Of a stretch of 64,000 bases of DNA, positions 34,039 to 44,708 are shown one piece after another. Under the pieces are notes generated by a model that worked only from the letters and a program-made list of their open reading frames with translations, was not told the origin of the DNA and did no database searches. Each line of letters begins with the position of its first letter. Position 1 is the first letter of the stretch. Position numbers and translations under genes: made by a program. This stretch comes from Fusarium oxysporum f. sp. lycopersici 4287 (taxonomy: Eukaryota; Ascomycota; Sordariomycetes; Hypocreales; Nectriaceae): the NCBI RefSeq assembly GCF_000149955.1, contig NC_030990.1:930001-994000 (forward strand), written 5' to 3'.

Positions 34039-35114
34039 GGTCGTTCGTTTGGTGGTGGCTCAGCACAATGATTTACACGACAATCAATTCGTAACAGCAT
34101 CTTCTCGGCGCATCCTGCGGCATCAATGCTTGATTCATACGCATTATTCTTTCAAGGGTTGCAAATGCATTGCACAGCAAAGCGTGTCATGAGCGCATGG
34201 CGTTTCTTCTCGATACCACTGGTTCTGCTTTCTTTTTCATGGGCGTACGGGGTTGGGCATCATTAACGGTCGTTGACTTTGGGTGCATCATCGCGTGTCA
34301 TTGCACATTCAACGTTTCTTTGTCTCTTATCTAACACTTCTCTCACCTTGGAGGTTCCCTTTTTCTAATTATTTCTTATTGGTGTGGCTGCAACCGCTCA
34401 GGGATATATGTCTCTGAGCTCTGGCGTTTTCGACCGCGAGCGGGCATTAAGCAGACGACAATGGTGCTCGTTTATGTATATAGATACCTTTTGACTGCTG
34501 GGGGCTCTCGGATGGCACCACTTTCGAGGGCATGGACATCTGGATATGACTTGACGACGGAGAATGACGGAGGAGGCGATGGAGATTCGCAAAAAGACGA
34601 CACGGGCAGAGTCAGCTGCAAAATTGATTCAGTGGATACTGATTTGCATGTTCAACAGGGTTGGATGCGCAGCCTGCTTGGTGATTGAGCCCATAAAAGG
34701 GTATCATCTTGGAGGCTATCGGGACTGCTCAGACTTGATATGCAGTCCAGATCAGAATCTGCTATATATTCCTTTGGGTATAGATGAAATGACCAAAAAT
34801 TCAAAATACCTGGCTCCTGGAGTGATTGACCATGCTGAAACGGATTAATTCGAACACTTTGTAGACGCCACGTAAATATTTTGTAGGTAATCAAGTCCGA
34901 GTCTTTCAGATCAATTACATTGTGCAAGTATGAAGAGTATTGTGACAGAAAATATGAATATTGACCAAATGGTTTCGATTTACATGCAAGAGGACCCTAA
35001 ACGCCAGCCCTTGTACTTCATCTCTAGCCTTTCTTTTCAACAGCAATGCATCACGCAAGCCAATCTCGCCCTCGATCTCACCAACGATTATCAACACAAT
35101 GTCTCTCCCTCTCT
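34039..35114. other. intergenic between convergent samB-like and EBP2
   Basis: About 1.1 kb expected to hold both 3' untranslated regions. An apparent long open frame entering from EBP2 (minus, to 34915) is read-through of an intron in the wrong phase. No further gene recognised. Confidence 0.5.
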
Positions 35115-36462
35115 TTACCGAGAGCCCATGGCCTTCCGTCTCGCCTTGCCAGGCCGAGACTTGGAAACTCTGCTGCCGGCCTTCATCTTCTTGGGGTCGA
35201 AGCCGCTGAGATCGCCGGAGCTCATGGCATCGCCTGACTTGGCGTGGCGCTTCTTGCCTCCGAAGCCGTACTTCTCGTTCTTCTTGGCTCGCTTGTGGTT
35301 GGCTCCGGCACCAACTTGGCCGCGACCGGCGCCTGCGCGAGGGTTGTGGCCCTTCATTTCCTTCTCGACACCGACGTCGAAGATATCGGCTTCCTTGGTG
35401 TCGAGACCAGCACCGCCAGTTTCTGAGCGCTCTAAGAATGGTTGTTAGTAAAGAGCAACTTCGAGGTGGTAAGTGGTGGGAATGCTTACTTCGCTTGAGG
35501 TTCTTGATCTTCTCAAGAGTCTCACGCTTGGCCTTTTGTCGCTCCTGGAGCTTAGCAACCTGGACCTGCTTTCCAAACTTCTTCAGGTCGCGCAACTTGC
35601 GAGCCTCCTGAGCAGCCTTCTTGTTAGACGCCTCCTCCACAAGCTTAGCCTTGACCTTCTCCATATGGGCATCCTCCTTGATCATCTCGGCGAAGTAATC
35701 CTTGGGACGAGAGAAGGGAACGTTTTCTTTTCGCAAAAGCTTGCGGGCAGAACGAGCGGCCTCGAGACTCTGGCTGTAGAAGGCGAGCTCGCGCTGCAGA
35801 TCGTCTGACACGTCGGGGATGGCCTCAGAGGTCAAGTCTGTTGAGATGATGGATTGATGGGTGGCGAATGGGACGGACTTGTCTGTAGGGATGGAGATGC
35901 GGTTCAGCGCGGCGAGGAGAGCGGTTGTGTTGTTGATAGTGAGGCGCTGGTGGAGAATAATGTCTTCCTTGTCCTCATCGTCGAGGTCCTCGAGATCAGA
36001 CATGGGGATATCCTCTTCATCTTCCTCTTCCTCCTCATCGCCGTCCTCTTGGGCCGCAGCCTTCTTCTCAGCTGCCAGCTTTGCGATTTCGCTCTTCTTG
36101 AGTGTATCTCTCTTTGGCTTGCGAACAATCTTTTCCTCGAGTTCGATTGAAGAATCTGAGTCGTCGCTGTCGTTGATGCCGTTCAAATCGTACTGACCAC
36201 TCTGTTAGTCAAATTCTCGAGCGCGAGATAGTTTATAACAAACCTGAGGCTCTTCCTCTTCATCATCCTCATCCTCATCCTCATCATCGTCTTCAAACTC
36301 AGCCTCAATCTCAATGGTCTTCTTCTCGTCGTCCTTGTCTGCCCCGCGAGCAGCAGCGTTGCGCTTCTCAGCCTCCTTCTGCTTTTTTAGGAGCTTGAGC
36401 TTCTTGAAATCTGTGCCCTTCTCAGCGGCGAGGGCCATCTTCAGTTTGCTTTTTGTGACCAT
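35115..36462 (-). CDS. EBP2: Ebp2, 60S ribosome biogenesis factor
   Basis: Nucleolar pre-60S assembly factor needed for 27S rRNA processing. Exons 36462-36244, 36192-35490, 35431-35115 give 412 residues, near the yeast length. The N-terminal half is Lys-rich then strongly acidic (long Asp/Glu runs). The conserved core follows: LHQRLTINNTTALLAALNRI, a helical stretch with AFYSQSLEAARSARKLLRKENVPFSRPKDYFAEM, then a basic coiled region (KKFGKQVQVAKLQERQKAK). The C-terminal exon carries the family's KNEKYGFGGKKRHAKSGDA block and a basic end. Introns 36243-36193 and 35489-35432 are GT-AG and in phase. The second intron contains no stop in one frame, so reading through it gives a false, longer product. 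Confidence 0.93.
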
Positions 36463-36973
36463 TTTTGCGTATGTAAATGTTGAATGCGACTTTGTCGTGT
36501 TTGGTAGTCGGCGCAAAGCTTCTAGGCAAATGTTACTGGGTGCTAATAGGAAAAATCTCCAAATTCTGCCGCGGGACTGACTTCACCGCCTTGACTTTTT
36601 TTTAGTGGAGACTTTCCTTTTCGGGGTTCGCCAATGAATGCTATCCACTCACTCACTCACCCAGGGCAAGAACCAAAACTTCAGATTTGACTTAAGGCAA
36701 AGTCTGAAAAATATGTGCCAACTGCCTATTTGAGGGCGTCCCAGGTTGATGCTATTATTTGTACTAAACGAGTCTTCTTATCTGCTTAGGATCGTACTGC
36801 AGTTTTTCGTTTCTGACCACTCCTAGACACGCTTGAGGTAATAGAAGAAATGGCAGGTTTGAGATGTTGCAATACTAATATAAAGTTGTATGAAAATCAT
36901 ATTCATCCTTTCTTCTAGTAGCTATATATAGGAAATCGGCTAAAGCTCTCTTCAGTTGCTTCGGGGACAAGCG

Positions 36974-38020
36974 TCAGTCATTCGAGTGTCCCCTCTCAGC
37001 AAAAGTGCGTTTTGCTCCCTGCAAATCATCTACATTGATGACATCAACGCCTTCATCAAGCAATACCTTCTCAACTTGTCTTCGGACGTTCTGTGGAAGA
37101 AGTGGCATGCCCCAATATCGAACCATGAGACCTCGAATATGGGCTTGAGAGATTTGATCGCGTATCAACTCTAGCTGCGTTGGCCTAAGACCTTTCTTAG
37201 GAACCTTGCCAATCGACTTCTTGAACGAGGTGCTGGCATAGTATGAGTTGGTGTTGTCGTATTGGCCTCTGCTTAACCTTTTAAGTGGCGCATCAAAGAA
37301 GACGTCGTGTGAAGGATTGGCTTCTTTCACCATGCGAAACTTGGTCTCACCAGTTGCCACGACTGTGATGGGTCTTGACACAAACTCGCCATCGCTGACA
37401 TGGCTCAGCCACCCCCTTTGACGAAGAGGTTCTAGCTTCTCCAGTAACAGTGGCCATGATTTATCAGAGTTCGACTTCAAGTCCACCAGCAACACCACAG
37501 TCTGATTGGGTTTGTGGACATATACACCTCGAGGTAGAAGTTCTGGATCTCTGTCTTGATTCCGAGCCTTAAGTAAGTTCACTAGAGGTTGAATGTACAT
37601 TGACGTCAAAGTTTTTTCGGTTGATAGTTCGTCCTCAGCATGGCCGACCATGAGTTCATCCCGGACCTTCCAGACATCTACTTCGATGCCAATGCAGCCA
37701 GTCGTAATGGCTGAGGTCAAAGGCTCAGCCTTCCAATAATCGTTATGCGAGTGGCATGGTATAGGAACTGTGTCGTCAGGCACCGAGTAACTTCTGATGT
37801 GAAGACTGCCTGCCTGTACTTCAGGAGTATAAGGCCAAATCATGGATGTGGTGGCAAGAATAGCAGCGAACATCAGGGCTATTGAACTATTCGCAGTCAG
37901 AAGCAGAGAACGCATAGTAGAACTCAAGGCTCACCTGATAGCGGCTACTGTCATACCAAAGGCAAAGATATAGGGGTTTGTTCTGACCCCCAGGCGAGGC
38001 ACTCCATTTTTGGAGACCAT
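36974..38020 (-). CDS. AIM6: Aim6-type PLC-like phosphodiesterase
   Basis: Member of the fungal Aim6 family with a PLC-like/glycerophosphodiester phosphodiesterase TIM-barrel. The substrate is unknown; yeast mutants affect mitochondrial inheritance. Exons 38020-37935 and 37886-36974 (intron 37934-37887, donor GTGAGC) give 332 residues. A membrane helix (TNPYIFAFGMTVAAIS and SSIALMFAAILATTSMIW) spans the intron, so the protein is likely a membrane-anchored or signal-anchored enzyme with its catalytic domain outside the cytosol. Catalytic-type residues: CHSHNDY, GIEVDVW, and VGHAEDEL, the usual His, Glu/Asp and second His. Without the first exon the frame still opens at 37927 with a chance ATG, but that removes half of the helix. 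Divergent from cyanase. Confidence 0.85.
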
Positions 38021-38890
38021 TCTTGTTGCCTTTTGCCCTTGGGATGATGAGTATATTGCCGTTGCAGTGGTTTCTTGTGGGTGTTGCATAGATGATGATC
38101 ACGTTCAGAGCTTGACGATTGAGGCAGAACTATAGGCCTGCTATGCACCAGGGAAAGATTTTCCTTTTGCCTACCTTGGATTGAAGCCGCTTAATATATT
38201 GCTTCGCAAAGTTTAAGGATGGTTTTGTGATCCGTTGAGGCCCCAACATTAAGGTTACTGTGTAAGCATGTTGTTTTAAACATACTATTATTGTGTTGTC
38301 GTGACTGTGTCCCAGTCATACAATTGGCTGTGTGCTGTGAGATGGGCATTGTAACTTAAGTTACGGCTGAAGATAGTTTCGGGACGTCGAGATAGTTTGA
38401 GGCTATGATGATGTCAGCGAGTCTCAGAAGTCGGGTGGGCTAATGATTGAGGTATAGTAGGTTATGTATGAAAGGCTAACATGAATCTATAGACGTTTTG
38501 GTACGCCATTTATGAAAGAGAAAGTAATCTTCTTTTACAACGATATTCTGCCCTTCGCCATCTGTCCCCAAGTCGTCTGCCACACTCCGAGACTAAAAAG
38601 TTATCACGGCAATCAACATCCATATCTAATCATTCTTGTGATCCGCCCAAAAACATACAAATTAATCAGGTTTCCGAGTCTCCGGAATATCACCGAATTC
38701 TCTCTTGATATTACCTAGTGCAATCCATTGACAGACACGTCATGGAGATCGATAACCCCGCAAGTTGTATCAGGAATGGAAACATCTCCGCCATGACTTG
38801 ACCTTGACCTGATAGCTTTCTTCGATATATTGTGACCGAACCTCTCTCCTTACAACAATCAACCATATCACATTCATCTCTACAGTCACA
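38021..38890. promoter_or_regulatory. divergent intergenic promoter, AIM6 / cyanase
   Basis: 870-bp interval between divergent starts. Contains several GTTTTAAACATA-like AT-rich stretches near 38270. No specific operator recognised. Confidence 0.45.
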
Positions 38891-39495
38891 ATGGCCAACG
38901 AAGGACGCATCGCCACTCTGGACGTAAGATAACTCAACCGTAACACAAATGTAAAACGAAATCATGCTTATTCAACAACAGTCAACCATCGCCGATAGGC
39001 TCCCTGTCTTCTCCAAGACTCTCTTTGACGGAAAGGCCGCCAAGGACCTGAGCTTTGAGGCGATTGCAAAGCATCTAGGCCGTAGCGAAGTTGCAGTGGC
39101 AGCATTGTTCTACGGACAGGCCACCGCCTCGCCTGAGGATGTTGAGAAACTATCAGAGATCCTTGACCTTCCAAAGGAGACGTTGGCTGCCCAACTAACG
39201 GGCTTCCCCAACCGTGGCCAGGCTGGACCCATGCCTCCCACCGAGCCTCTCATCTACCGACTGTATGAGATTGTTCAGAACTACGGATATGCCTATAAGG
39301 CTATTCTTAATGAGAAGTTCGGAGATGGTATTATGAGTGCTATTTGCTTCTCGACTACCGTGGATAAGGAGGTGGATGAGGCAGGCTCACCATGGGTCGT
39401 TATCACATTGAAGGGCAAATGGTAAGCCACAAGCTATTCTTAGCATTGAAATCATACTAACTAAGATGTACAGGCTTCCTTTCAGTCGTTTCTAA
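38891..39495 (+). CDS. cyn1: cyanate hydratase (cyanase)
   Basis: Converts cyanate plus bicarbonate to ammonia and carbon dioxide, a decameric cytosolic enzyme. Exons 38891-38923, 38982-39421, 39474-39495 give 164 residues. Visible features are the N-terminal helix-turn-helix-like domain ([21 protein letters not shown]) and the catalytic C-terminal dimer domain, with the Arg and Glu of [11 protein letters not shown] and the Ser of AICFSTTV matching the family's active-site triad. The last exon encodes only LPFSRF, giving the conserved KGKW-LPFSRF C-terminus. The first exon is 11 codons. All junctions are GT-AG and in phase. Confidence 0.95.
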
Positions 39496-39687
39496 GTATT
39501 GTTCTTGTTTAAAATTGGGTTGGCACGTCGCGGCATGGGCGTGATGCATATTGTGCCGCTTAGAAGAATGACCACTCAGATATCAATTGCTGTAATTGGG
39601 TCACCAGGAGAAATTCAAAGCCTCACTAACTCAATGATACCATATTATTACAGTAATTTGATAGGGGAAAAGTGGCGATATAGCAAG

Positions 39688-39701
39688 GAACAATATGAAG
39701 C
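39688..39701 (+). promoter_or_regulatory. GAACAATATGAAGC element, copy 1
   Basis: 14-mer repeated upstream of the CaaX pheromone-like gene. Contains the AACAAT core recognised by many HMG-box proteins. Function inferred only. Confidence 0.45.
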
Positions 39702-39703
39702 GA

Positions 39704-39719
39704 GAGAACAATATTAAGC
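39704..39719 (+). promoter_or_regulatory. GAGAACAATATTAAGC element, copy 2
   Basis: Differs from copy 3 by one base over 16. Lies directly after copy 1. Confidence 0.45.
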
Positions 39720-39930
39720 ACTTTACAAAGGAATACCAACAGGCAAAACCCGTGTGTCCGCTATTGCTGTACCACATGATACCGCAATTGGATCAGACTT
39801 CAGGTATTAGAAGCACTTTGAAAGCCTATACCATATGTAATTCGAACCAGGGGTAAGTCTCGAAGGCCGGTGACAGTTTGGTGGCTGGACTAGCGGCGGA
39901 TACTCTTTTGTCTGGCAGCAACACCATCTC

Positions 39931-39946
39931 GAGAACAATATGAAGC
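39931..39946 (+). promoter_or_regulatory. GAGAACAATATGAAGC element, copy 3
   Basis: Third copy, 253 bp before the ATG at 40199. A further bare AACAAT lies at 40103-40108 in the leader. Confidence 0.45.
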
Positions 39947-40054
39947 ATTTTTGCACGGATTACAGGCTTCACGGCCAACACTGCAACTCCTCGAGAACAT
40001 CGCTTTTATCGCCATTATGTTACATGAATTTACCACGACAAGTCTGTCAGCAAG

Positions 40055-40060
40055 TATAAA
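40055..40060 (+). promoter_or_regulatory. TATA box (TATAAA)
   Basis: TATAAA 139 bp upstream of the ATG at 40199, followed by a CT-rich leader, consistent with a strongly expressed short transcript. Confidence 0.55.
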
Positions 40061-40198
40061 GATCAGGCCTTCTTCCCTCAAATCTCACTCTCATCAACGC
40101 ACAACAATCATTCACTTACACACACAAACACTCTTTTCACCATTCTCAACACAGAACACTCTCCGACTTTTCTAAGTCTTTCAACCCCAACTTTCAAA

Positions 40199-40378
40199 AT
40201 GCCTTCCACCAAGAACACCACCGCCCAGACCCCCGGCTACCCTCTCAGCTGCAGCGTCATGGCCAAGCCCACCAAGGACAACCAGACTCCCGGCTATCCC
40301 CTGAGCTGCAGCGTCATGAAGAAGCCAGCTGCCAACGGTCAAACCCCCGGCTACCCCCTCAGCTGCACTGTCATGTAA
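40199..40378 (+). CDS. three-repeat CaaX lipopeptide pheromone precursor-like protein
   Basis: 59-aa protein made of three tandem blocks of 19-21 residues. Each has the core Q-T-P-G-Y-P-L-S-C followed by S-V-M, S-V-M and finally T-V-M at the very C-terminus. The short spacers are polar (AKPTKDN, KKPAANG). The start MPSTKNT and a Cys-aliphatic-type CTVM end are typical of farnesylated a-factor-type pheromones of filamentous ascomycetes (Neurospora mfa-1, Fusarium ppg2 type). Such precursors usually hold a single copy; multiple copies are the habit of alpha-factor precursors and of the hybrid h-type precursors described in Trichoderma. Only the terminal CTVM can be a genuine CaaX box, so what becomes of the two internal cysteines is unclear. 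A TATA box, a CT-rich leader and repeated AACAAT elements lie upstream. The gene is intronless. Family identity is inferred from architecture. Confidence 0.8.
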   Translation: MPSTKNTTAQTPGYPLSCSVMAKPTKDNQTPGYPLSCSVMKKPAANGQTPGYPLSCTVM

Positions 40379-41383
40379 ATGACTTTTCAACTCACGACTT
40401 CACAACTCCACTGGGCTCTTGAGAGCGACTTTGACAACTCGGCAAATGCAAATACCACACTTGGCTGAGCATTTGGCTCTCAGATTAAAAATTGGAGGAA
40501 GATGGAGATGATTCGGCAATGAGGTGATTCAATTGGCTTGATTAATCTTTTGTTTACCTGGCTTTGAGTGACGGGACGCCGACATTTGGACGCTATTTTT
40601 ATACTGGGCTGGCCGGTTTCATCAGTCGCGAGGTGGAACATGGTCGCCTATAAGGAGGAGGATGGGGATGATTTACTACTTTCTTGAATACAAGCCTTTG
40701 AATTAATTTGGCGCCTCTATGCTATAAGAAAGTGATATGAATGCCATAAATCGTCCAAGCCACTTCATTCTAGTCTTCACTTACACCCACCTCACTTAGA
40801 CGCTTGTCTACCGTACTTAACGCGAGAGTCAGTTTCTCAAGAAAACATCCTCAATGATGTAAGATAGATAGTTTTTAAAAAGACAGAGTAGGAATATCCT
40901 AAATATATAGATCGTTCAATTGTTCAACTTGACAATTGGCATCATAACTTCAAACCCATTGTCTAATAACCCAGCCTGGAGTGGATCCACTTAGACGTTG
41001 GGGATGATGAGAGAATTCGGCCTGCCAAGATCATTTCAAGACTCCTACATTGAGACAACTTGTTTTCGACTAGATCTCAATTCGAGGCAAAAGCTGCATG
41101 ATCTTCTGAGTCTTAAATTTTGAGGTTATGCTATTCTTCGGCATCTGTACTGTAGTTTGCCTAGGTTAGAATACATTCTGGGCACCGCGGGGGTGCTTGG
41201 CGGTTCAAGACGCTTATCGATAAGAGAATTTTTGGTTCAGCTCAACCTTCGCAACTTGCATCTTCAAGTTTATCTTCAGCAATTGTGACCGTACCACGAT
41301 TCAGCGACACCACTACAGAAACCCCATTCGTAATATCAGAAACGGTCTTTGCTGGGCCCAGAGATATATCCAAAAACTTCAAC
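40379..41383. other. intergenic
   Basis: 1 kb between the pheromone-like gene and the basic coiled-coil gene. No coding signal recognised. Confidence 0.45.
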
Positions 41384-42333
41384 ATGCCTCACAAGCACAA
41401 AAGAAAGAGGGGAGATGACGAAGCAGAGTACGTCAATCTCTAATCTCGATTGCATAGGCGCAACTGACTTTTCATAGCTTCAACCTCCCTCCCACCCAAA
41501 GAGCACGACCTTTACAAGTTGGAAAGAAGAAGGCGACAACAGGAAAGGGGAGAAAGGATACAGAAGACACAAAAGATATTGCCCCAAAGACGAAGAAGGG
41601 CAAGAAGGCTCGCAAGGATAACGATGCACCTCGAGCTTTCAGAAGACTCATGTCTGTCGCACAGGGCAAGAAAGTGAGATCTGGACTCGACGACGGCGAA
41701 GATACGAAAACCGCAAAACAAAAGGCAGAGGATCTTAAGATCCGCCCAGGCGAAGATCTAAGGGCGTTTGCTCAACGAGTCGATGCCTCGCTGCCAGTCG
41801 CAGGCCTTACCAAGAAGACCACCATCAAGGATGGCAAGGATGAGCAGGGATTCAAGGTCTACCGCACTCGAAAGGAGAGAAACATGCACAAACTTTACGC
41901 CCAATGGAGAGAAGAGGAGCGAAAGATCCAGGAGCAAAAAGAGGAAGAAGCAGACGAAGAAATCGGCCGAGAACTCGACGAAGATCCTACAGGTGCTGCA
42001 GCAATTGCACGGGCAACACTCAATGAAGCAACAGGCAAGCGAGCACGACGGAAGGGTGGAAAGGTCGACGATCCTTGGGAGGAGTTGAAGAAGAAGAGAG
42101 CGGAAGCCAAGATTGCTGTGCACGACCAGGCGCAAGCACCACCTGAGCTGAACAAGAACATGACAAAACAGATCAAGATTAAAGATACTACTGCGAATGT
42201 TGGAAATATCCCCAAGACTGCGGGCAGTCTGAAGAGAAGAGAGGAGTTGCAGGAGGCCAGGGCGGATGTTTTGGAGGCGTATAGAAAGATTCGGGAACAT
42301 GAACAGGCCAAGCTGTTGAAGGCAGGCCTCTAA
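41384..42333 (+). CDS. basic, coiled-coil, probably nucleolar protein of unknown function
   Basis: Exons 41384-41427 and 41478-42333 (intron donor GTACGT, acceptor CATAG) give 299 residues. Very Lys/Glu/Arg-rich: the N-terminus MPHKHKRKRGDD and GKKKATTGKGRK look like nuclear/nucleolar localisation signals. A more conserved-looking block follows (RPGEDLRAFAQRVDASLPVAGLTKK and GFKVYRTRKERNMHKLYAQWREEERK). Long coiled-coil helices and a DDPWEELKKKRAEAK segment make up the rest. The composition and the PGE-x-F-x-x-R-V pattern recall CCDC137-like proteins, but I cannot assign it firmly. Intron phase and codon use support a real gene. Confidence 0.75.
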
Positions 42334-44708
42334 TACCCTGCTTGAGCGAGTTTGTATTTGAGGAACTTAGAATTGCAATACAAGCAAAAGTATTTAGACT
42401 ACACCTCGCGCGATTTCCATTGTGTTGGGGGTAGTGTCCGTTTGGTGTTCAATAACTTTAGCGGAGTGTAACAATAAGACAACTAGTGTATGTATTCCCC
42501 CACAAGGCTCAACCACATTTCTCAGCAGCTTCAAATCAAGGTTCAAACTCACCAACTTGACGGTGACGATGACCAGCACAATTGTCTTGAGAGGCCATCG
42601 GGCAGAGCAGAGTCAACCCCCCTCCCCGTGGCAGAGATGGGTCGGAGGATGTTTTCCACTGGTGCTTCCTGTCTCTCCTTCACATGATACCAACCTCAAT
42701 GAGGGGCATTGAGCTGAAAGAATAGATGCCATGTCTTGTGTGGGACAAATCAGATTGATAGAAGTTCATATCATGCCCCCCTTGCACAAATCATGGCTGA
42801 ATGGAGTGAAACATCTGGAGTGAAAACCACATGGCGATAGCATGGCTCCAAGAAAGGTATGAAGGCGTTGAAATGACTTAGCAGCTCATGGCAACGGTAG
42901 AGGTGGAGTTGTTGTTGGTGTTGGTGGGCCGAACTAAAGTGAGTCAATGACACGGAAAAAGTTGAAGTTGCTTTTGTGAATTTCCCAATGAGTTATTGCT
43001 CAGGCGGGAAGCAAGGACATGGGTATGAAGTGGTTGCCAGAATAGGGCGATTGGGTGGTATCAAATGCAATTCCTTACTCTAAGGGGTAGCATTGACAGT
43101 TTTAGAGGCTTGAGATGTGATTGATTATTTGATGGCTCATCAATGCTCACCCGCGTCTTCCATGTCATCTCATTTCACCTCGACGCCTAAAATGCTCCTG
43201 TGCAACCAGCACAAGTATCACAGGCCAAAGTCCAAGTGGGGGAGCGCTTTAGAATGGGAAGTAAATCCAGGATGGGACACTTGGTGGATCTGACCTAAGC
43301 CTTTCAGGGGACTCACTGCAAGGTTCAGGTCCAGGGCCTTGGTTCCTGGGTTTATTTGGCTTGGTTTTTTTCTTTCTTTTTTTTCCCTTTTGTTGCGTCG
43401 GTTTCTTGGGCACAGAATAGAGAGACGCAGCTGATACTTGGGTGCGTTCCCGTCATACCCATCGGCAATTTGTTTCAGTAGTGTTTCTCCCACGTTGTTC
43501 GCCTACACCCAAGGTACTCGACTCGATGAATCAGGGTCTTTCTTCTAAAACGCATCAACCAAAGACAATTATTTGTAATGAAGGTACATGATAGTACACG
43601 GGCCTCTTCCTGCCGCCTCGATACTGCAGATGCCAATGGAAAGAAAGAGCAAGACCCAACCCTTAGCGTCTTGTCGATCTCCCCTCCCACTTGCCATTCG
43701 CGGTTTACTTCAATTCTGAGCCTCTAGACTACCTAAAGGATCTCCAATTTGTCGGGATGTCCCATTTCCAATTGAGGTCATGGTCTCGATTTCTTCATTC
43801 CTTCGTCTTTTAGGTTCCTCTCTCGGTTTCTCCTTCTCAGGAACACATCCAGTCCCCACTCGGAACTCAATCTCACCCTGACCTGAATACGGGAAGGCAC
43901 GCCCATCGATTTTGACTTTATGGCTTTTAGGTCGACTTCGGAGATCGATCCAGGGCGGTAGCTTGGTGGTCTAGCATCGCGCCTTGGTGTCATCGCCGCT
44001 ATCTATCCCGTCTTAGTTTCAACCTAAGTTTTAACTACGTCGGGTTTCCCACTTCTCATGGCGTAGCTACCTACCTCCAGCTACGTACGTCAGTTGTTCT
44101 TGCGTCCTTCATCAACATCACCTCCTCGATCACAAGCTCAATCTACCCTATGAACAAGAAGCACCCCTGAGAATCATCCCCTACAACACCCTTGTCGCAA
44201 GCACCCAGACCGTCGAATCTCGATACTACCCTACCATTGTACGAGCCACGATCTACCCTAAAAAAGCCACACCTGGTCCTTGTCCTCCCAAGTTCGGCTC
44301 CCAAGCATCTTCAAAGTCTCGTGACTTGATCTGCCCTGAACCTGGCATGACCCGACAATAAAGACGCTTGTGGAATTCGGAAATCGCTAACTAACACGAG
44401 CCTCAACGCGCCCTGGTCGCTACCGCGGGTCCTGGCTTTACCTTTGCTCTGTCGAGCAACGACTGGCCTTTGGTCCTCTCAGGCGGCCCTGCCCGCCTTG
44501 GTGAATCGAACCACCATTACTCGACTCGAATTTATCAACAGACATTTTGGTCAATGTCACGCCAGCCGTCTTTGACGACATTTCGAAGCTTAAGCTCTCG
44601 CTCTTGCTTCATTTCAGCCCCTGACCATCTTGCCTCTTTTCTCTCGCTCTCACTCTCAGTTATTCGCACATGGGATAATAGGCGGCTCCAATCTCACCTG
44701 CCGTCCTC
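42334..44708. other. intergenic region and long CT-rich leader of the SCAP gene
   Basis: 2.4 kb. The last ~700 bp is pyrimidine-rich and probably transcribed as a leader. No protein with recognisable domains is visible. Confidence 0.5.

Noticed and set aside
34915..35489. C-terminal extension of EBP2 through an open frame on the minus strand
   Set aside because: It reads through a GTAAGC...TTCTTAG intron into the wrong frame. Splicing gives the conserved Ebp2 end.
39841..39915. Possible tRNA on the minus strand (GGTTCGAAT-like B-box)
   Set aside because: No matching A-box, no acceptor-stem pairing, and the T-stem does not pair.
40181..40390. Antisense frame of 69 codons with Ala/Gly repeats
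   Set aside because: It is the mirror of the repeated pheromone-like gene on the plus strand.
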